From NCBI GenBank assembly GCA_030614945.1, contig JAUXAH010000075.1:1-8043 (forward strand): a stretch of DNA of 8,043 nt, read 5' to 3'. The stretch's first letter is position 1; each line of letters begins with the position of its first letter. The translations under genes and the position numbers were made by a program. The DNA is from Phycisphaerae bacterium. GTDB taxonomy: Bacteria; Planctomycetota; Phycisphaerae; Sedimentisphaerales; SG8-4. Below the pieces are notes generated by a model that had not been told where the DNA came from, searched no databases, and saw only the letters and a list, made by a program, of their open reading frames with translations. Positions 5,442 to 8,043 of this stretch are shown piece by piece.

Positions 5442-8043
5442 ATGTTGAGTGCAAAGCAAATCAGAAGCGGCTTTATAGATTTTTTCAGGAATAAAGGCCA
5501 CGAGTTTGTCCCCAGCTCGCCCATAGTGCCCATCGGCGACGAGACCTTACTTTTTGCCAATGCGGGAATGAATCAGTTCAAGGATATCTTTGTGGGACTG
5601 ACGCCGCCGGAATACCGCCGGGTGGTCAACAGTCAAAAGTGCCTGCGGGTAAGCGGCAAACATAATGACCTTGAGCAGGTAGGCAAAGATACCTATCACC
5701 ATACCTTTTTTGAAATGCTTGGGAATTGGTCTTTTGACGATTATTTCAAGGCCGAGGCAATTCAATGGGCCTGGGAGCTTCTTACTGAGGTTTGGGGCAT
5801 CGACCCGAACCGTTTGTGGGCAACGGTTTTTCAAGGTGATGCAGAAGATAGCTCCCCACCTGACAGCGATGCTAAATCGCTTTGGCCAAAAGTAACAGGC
5901 ATTCCAGACGAGAGGGTACTTTTTGGTGGAAAAAAAGATAATTTCTGGGAGATGGGCGATATCGGTCCCTGCGGGCCTTGCAGCGAAATACACATCGACC
6001 TCGGCCCGGAGATGTGTGATATGAAGGAGACAAAAGGCCATAAGTGCGCCGTCAACAGCGGCTGCAGCCGGTTTATCGAACTGTGGAATCTTGTCTTCAT
6101 ACAATATAACCGCACCGAGGGCGGCCGGCTTGTTGACTTAGGTGCCAAATACGTTGACACCGGTGCCGGCCTGGAAAGAATAGCTGCGGTGCTGCAGAAA
6201 AAAAAGAGCAACTACGATACCGATTTATTCACGCCGATAACCGATTGCTTAAGTGACATAACCGGCCACAAATATACGTCCGAGCTGAACAATAAAGTCG
6301 ATAATGCCTTCAGGGTTATATCCGACCATATTCGCTCGCTCACTTTTGCAATAACCGATGGCGCAACGCCCTCTAATGAAGGCCGGGGCTATGTAATTCG
6401 TCGGATACTTCGCCGGGCTTCGAGGTTTGGAAGGGAGCTGGGAATGCACGAGCCGTTTATGTATAAACTTGTGTCGATAGTTGTTGATTGTTTAGGCGAT
6501 GCGTTTGGCGAGATAAAAATGCGGTCAGATTATGTGGCTATGGTGATTGAATCGGAAGAGGCAAGCTTTGGCAGAACACTCGATAGAGGTATTGAAATCT
6601 TCAACACCGCTGCCGAGCGGGCGGGAGCCGGCGAAAGGACCATCAGTGGCGAAGACGCTTTCCAGCTTTACGATACCTATGGCTTTCCGCTTGATTTGAC
6701 CGAGCTTATGGCTGAGGAACGTAACCTCAAAGTTGATACAGCTAAATTTGACGAGCTGATGGAAAAGCAACGTCAGCGGGCAAGGGCAGCCCAAAAGAAT
6801 ATTATGCAGGTGGTAAATGTGGCTGCTGCCGAATTGCCGACGACGGATGATTTTTGCAAATATCGAGATAGTCAGTGTGATGGTACAATAGTAGGTACAA
6901 TTGACCCCAAAGGCCTCAAAAGTCCAGATCAAATCAGAACAGATACCAAAATGGGCATCATCCTTGACAAAACCTGTTTCTACGCCGAGGCGGGTGGGCA
7001 GGTTGGTGACTGTGGTATTATCAAATCGGAGCACGGAAAGTTTATCGTTGAAAGTACGACAAAGATAGCCAACTGTGTTATTCACCAAGGCCACGTAGCC
7101 GAAGGCTCATTTAGTGCTGGCGAAAAGGTGAAGGCGATCGTCAGTCGAGAGAGAAGGGAAGCGATAAAGAAAAACCATACCGCCACTCACCTGCTCCAGT
7201 GGGCGCTGCAGGAGGTGCTCGGCAAATCGGTGGCACAGCAGGGCAGTCTCGTCGGGCCGGACTATTTGAGATTTGACTTTACCTGTCCAAAGGCGCCGAG
7301 CGCCAGGCAGCTAAAAAAAGTTGAACATAAAGTGCGGGAGAAGATCGCTGCCGACCTGCCGGTAACCTGTGTGGTAATGCCAAAAGACCAGGCCCAAAAA
7401 CTTGGTGCAATGGCACTCTTTGGTGAAAAGTATGGAAACGAGGTTCGTGTAGTGGCTATTGGCGCCGATAGCGAGGACCGGCTCGGTGAAGCCTTTAGCC
7501 GGGAGTTTTGCGGCGGCACCCACGTCGATAGAATCGGCTCTATTGGCGGCTTTAAGATAATCAAAGAAGAAAGCATCTCAGCCGGCGTCCGCAGGATTAC
7601 CGCGTTGACCGGTTCCGGGCTGGCCGGCTTTCTCGAACAGCGAAGCGAGATTGTTGATGAGCTTTCGGAGATGCTAAAGGTTCCCGCCGAAAAGCTTCTC
7701 GACAGAGTTGAGCAGCTAATAAAGGACAATAAAAAGCTGGCCAAGGAGCTCAAGTCAGCCGCCCGACAGGCCGGCAGTGACATTATGACCGAAGCGAAAC
7801 AGCTTCTGGAAAAATGCGAAAAAATCGGCCAAACATCGGTAATCATTGGCCGATTGTCGGCGACTTCGGTCGAACAGGCCCGGGAGACCATCGATATGCT
7901 CAAGAAAAAAGCAAAATCTGCTGCTGTCGTCCTGGGCTTTGCTGATAACGACAAGGTAACGTTGTTGGCGGGTATGACCAATGATTTAGTCAAGAGGGGC
8001 CTGAAGGCAGGCGTGCTGGTTAAGGCGATTGCGCCGATAGTCG
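5442..8043 (+). CDS. alaS: Alanyl-tRNA synthetase (3' end outside window)
   Basis: This class II synthetase charges tRNA-Ala and clears mischarged Ser- and Gly-tRNA-Ala. The frame is open for 867 codons to the window edge with no internal stop; only the last few residues should be missing. The catalytic domain begins with MLSAKQIRSGFIDFF. Motif 2 surrounds SQKCLRVSGKHNDLE (C67, R69) and DTYHHTFFEMLGNWSF, and motif 3 is GRGYVIRR (residues 314-321). The editing domain carries the zinc site HTATH (H579, H583) and CGGTH (C690, H694). A predicted coiled coil (about 727-775) leads to the C-Ala domain, which ends at the edge in KAIAPIV, just before the usual glycine-rich end. The motif-2 wording and the GHKCAVNSGC stretch resemble planctomycete enzymes as I recall them. 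The ATG at 5442 has no Shine-Dalgarno sequence; family alignment supports it. Confidence 0.98.
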   Translation, partial: MLSAKQIRSGFIDFFRNKGHEFVPSSPIVPIGDETLLFANAGMNQFKDIFVGLTPPEYRRVVNSQKCLRVSGKHNDLEQVGKDTYHHTFFEMLGNWSFDDYFKAEAIQWAWELLTEVWGIDPNRLWATVFQGDAEDSSPPDSDAKSLWPKVTGIPDERVLFGGKKDNFWEMGDIGPCGPCSEIHIDLGPEMCDMKETKGHKCAVNSGCSRFIELWNLVFIQYNRTEGGRLVDLGAKYVDTGAGLERIAAVLQKKKSNYDTDLFTPITDCLSDITGHKYTSELNNKVDNAFRVISDHIRSLTFAITDGATPSNEGRGYVIRRILRRASRFGRELGMHEPFMYKLVSIVVDCLGDAFGEIKMRSDYVAMVIESEEASFGRTLDRGIEIFNTAAERAGAGERTISGEDAFQLYDTYGFPLDLTELMAEERNLKVDTAKFDELMEKQRQRARAAQKNIMQVVNVAAAELPTTDDFCKYRDSQCDGTIVGTIDPKGLKSPDQIRTDTKMGIILDKTCFYAEAGGQVGDCGIIKSEHGKFIVESTTKIANCVIHQGHVAEGSFSAGEKVKAIVSRERREAIKKNHTATHLLQWALQEVLGKSVAQQGSLVGPDYLRFDFTCPKAPSARQLKKVEHKVREKIAADLPVTCVVMPKDQAQKLGAMALFGEKYGNEVRVVAIGADSEDRLGEAFSREFCGGTHVDRIGSIGGFKIIKEESISAGVRRITALTGSGLAGFLEQRSEIVDELSEMLKVPAEKLLDRVEQLIKDNKKLAKELKSAARQAGSDIMTEAKQLLEKCEKIGQTSVIIGRLSATSVEQARETIDMLKKKAKSAAVVLGFADNDKVTLLAGMTNDLVKRGLKAGVLVKAIAPIV

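Noticed and set aside
5547..6104. Long minus-strand open frame within alaS, and similar minus-strand frames at 7262-7993 and 3052-3597
   Set aside because: They lie opposite clearly coding genes, and their translations show no recognisable domain; they are shadow frames of high-GC coding sequence.

Overview
The window reads as a piece of a bacterial chromosome carrying housekeeping genes, all on the + strand. The best guess for the organism is a planctomycete-type bacterium, perhaps of the Phycisphaerae. This rests on recalled sequence style rather than a search: the glutamyl-tRNA synthetase has a long insertion right after its KLSKR loop, the alanyl-tRNA synthetase has a DTYHHTFFEMLGNWSF motif-2 region and a GHKCAVNSGC stretch, and several genes lack a Shine-Dalgarno sequence.

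Layout. (1) Positions 1-2619 hold a tight three-gene unit: the 3' part of gltX, a four-helix membrane protein overlapping its end, and a PfkB-family kinase whose ATG overlaps the preceding stop (TAATG). (2) Positions 2685-3065 hold a small AT-rich gene for a DUF3883 (NO VEIN C-terminal-like) protein with a PD-(D/E)XK-like D...ExK pattern. (3) Positions 3167 to the end hold thpR (RNA 2',3'-cyclic phosphodiesterase), recA and alaS, the last cut by the window edge. The order thpR-recA-alaS matches the cinA-thpR-recA-(recX)-alaS cluster seen in many bacteria. recX is not between recA and alaS here. (4) Between thpR and recA sits a stand-alone four-helix-bundle protein of the 23S rRNA intervening-sequence (IVP/S23) family. 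Between recA and alaS sits a 94-base palindromic repeat.

The most unusual signal lies between the genes. Every spacer longer than about 60 bases consists largely of degenerate 7-base units with an A-tract (or T-tract) core. There are six such blocks, forming three pairs. In each pair an A-rich block lies on the left and a T-rich block on the right, so they act as inverted arms around one intercalated item: the DUF3883 gene, the four-helix-bundle gene, and the palindromic repeat. Around the four-helix-bundle gene the arms match at 36 of 47 positions without gaps, and the right arm begins on the base after the stop codon. This resembles the architecture of 23S rRNA intervening sequences (an ORF between stem-forming ends), but here it stands between protein genes. 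One reading is a family of non-autonomous cassettes with heptad-repeat ends and varied cargo, inserted into a conserved translation and DNA-repair neighbourhood. The alternative is a genome-wide low-complexity spacer that merely looks paired.

No rRNA, tRNA, CRISPR array, transposase or riboswitch was recognised. The longest stretch without a gene is 5250-5441 (192 bases), filled by two heptad blocks and the palindromic repeat.
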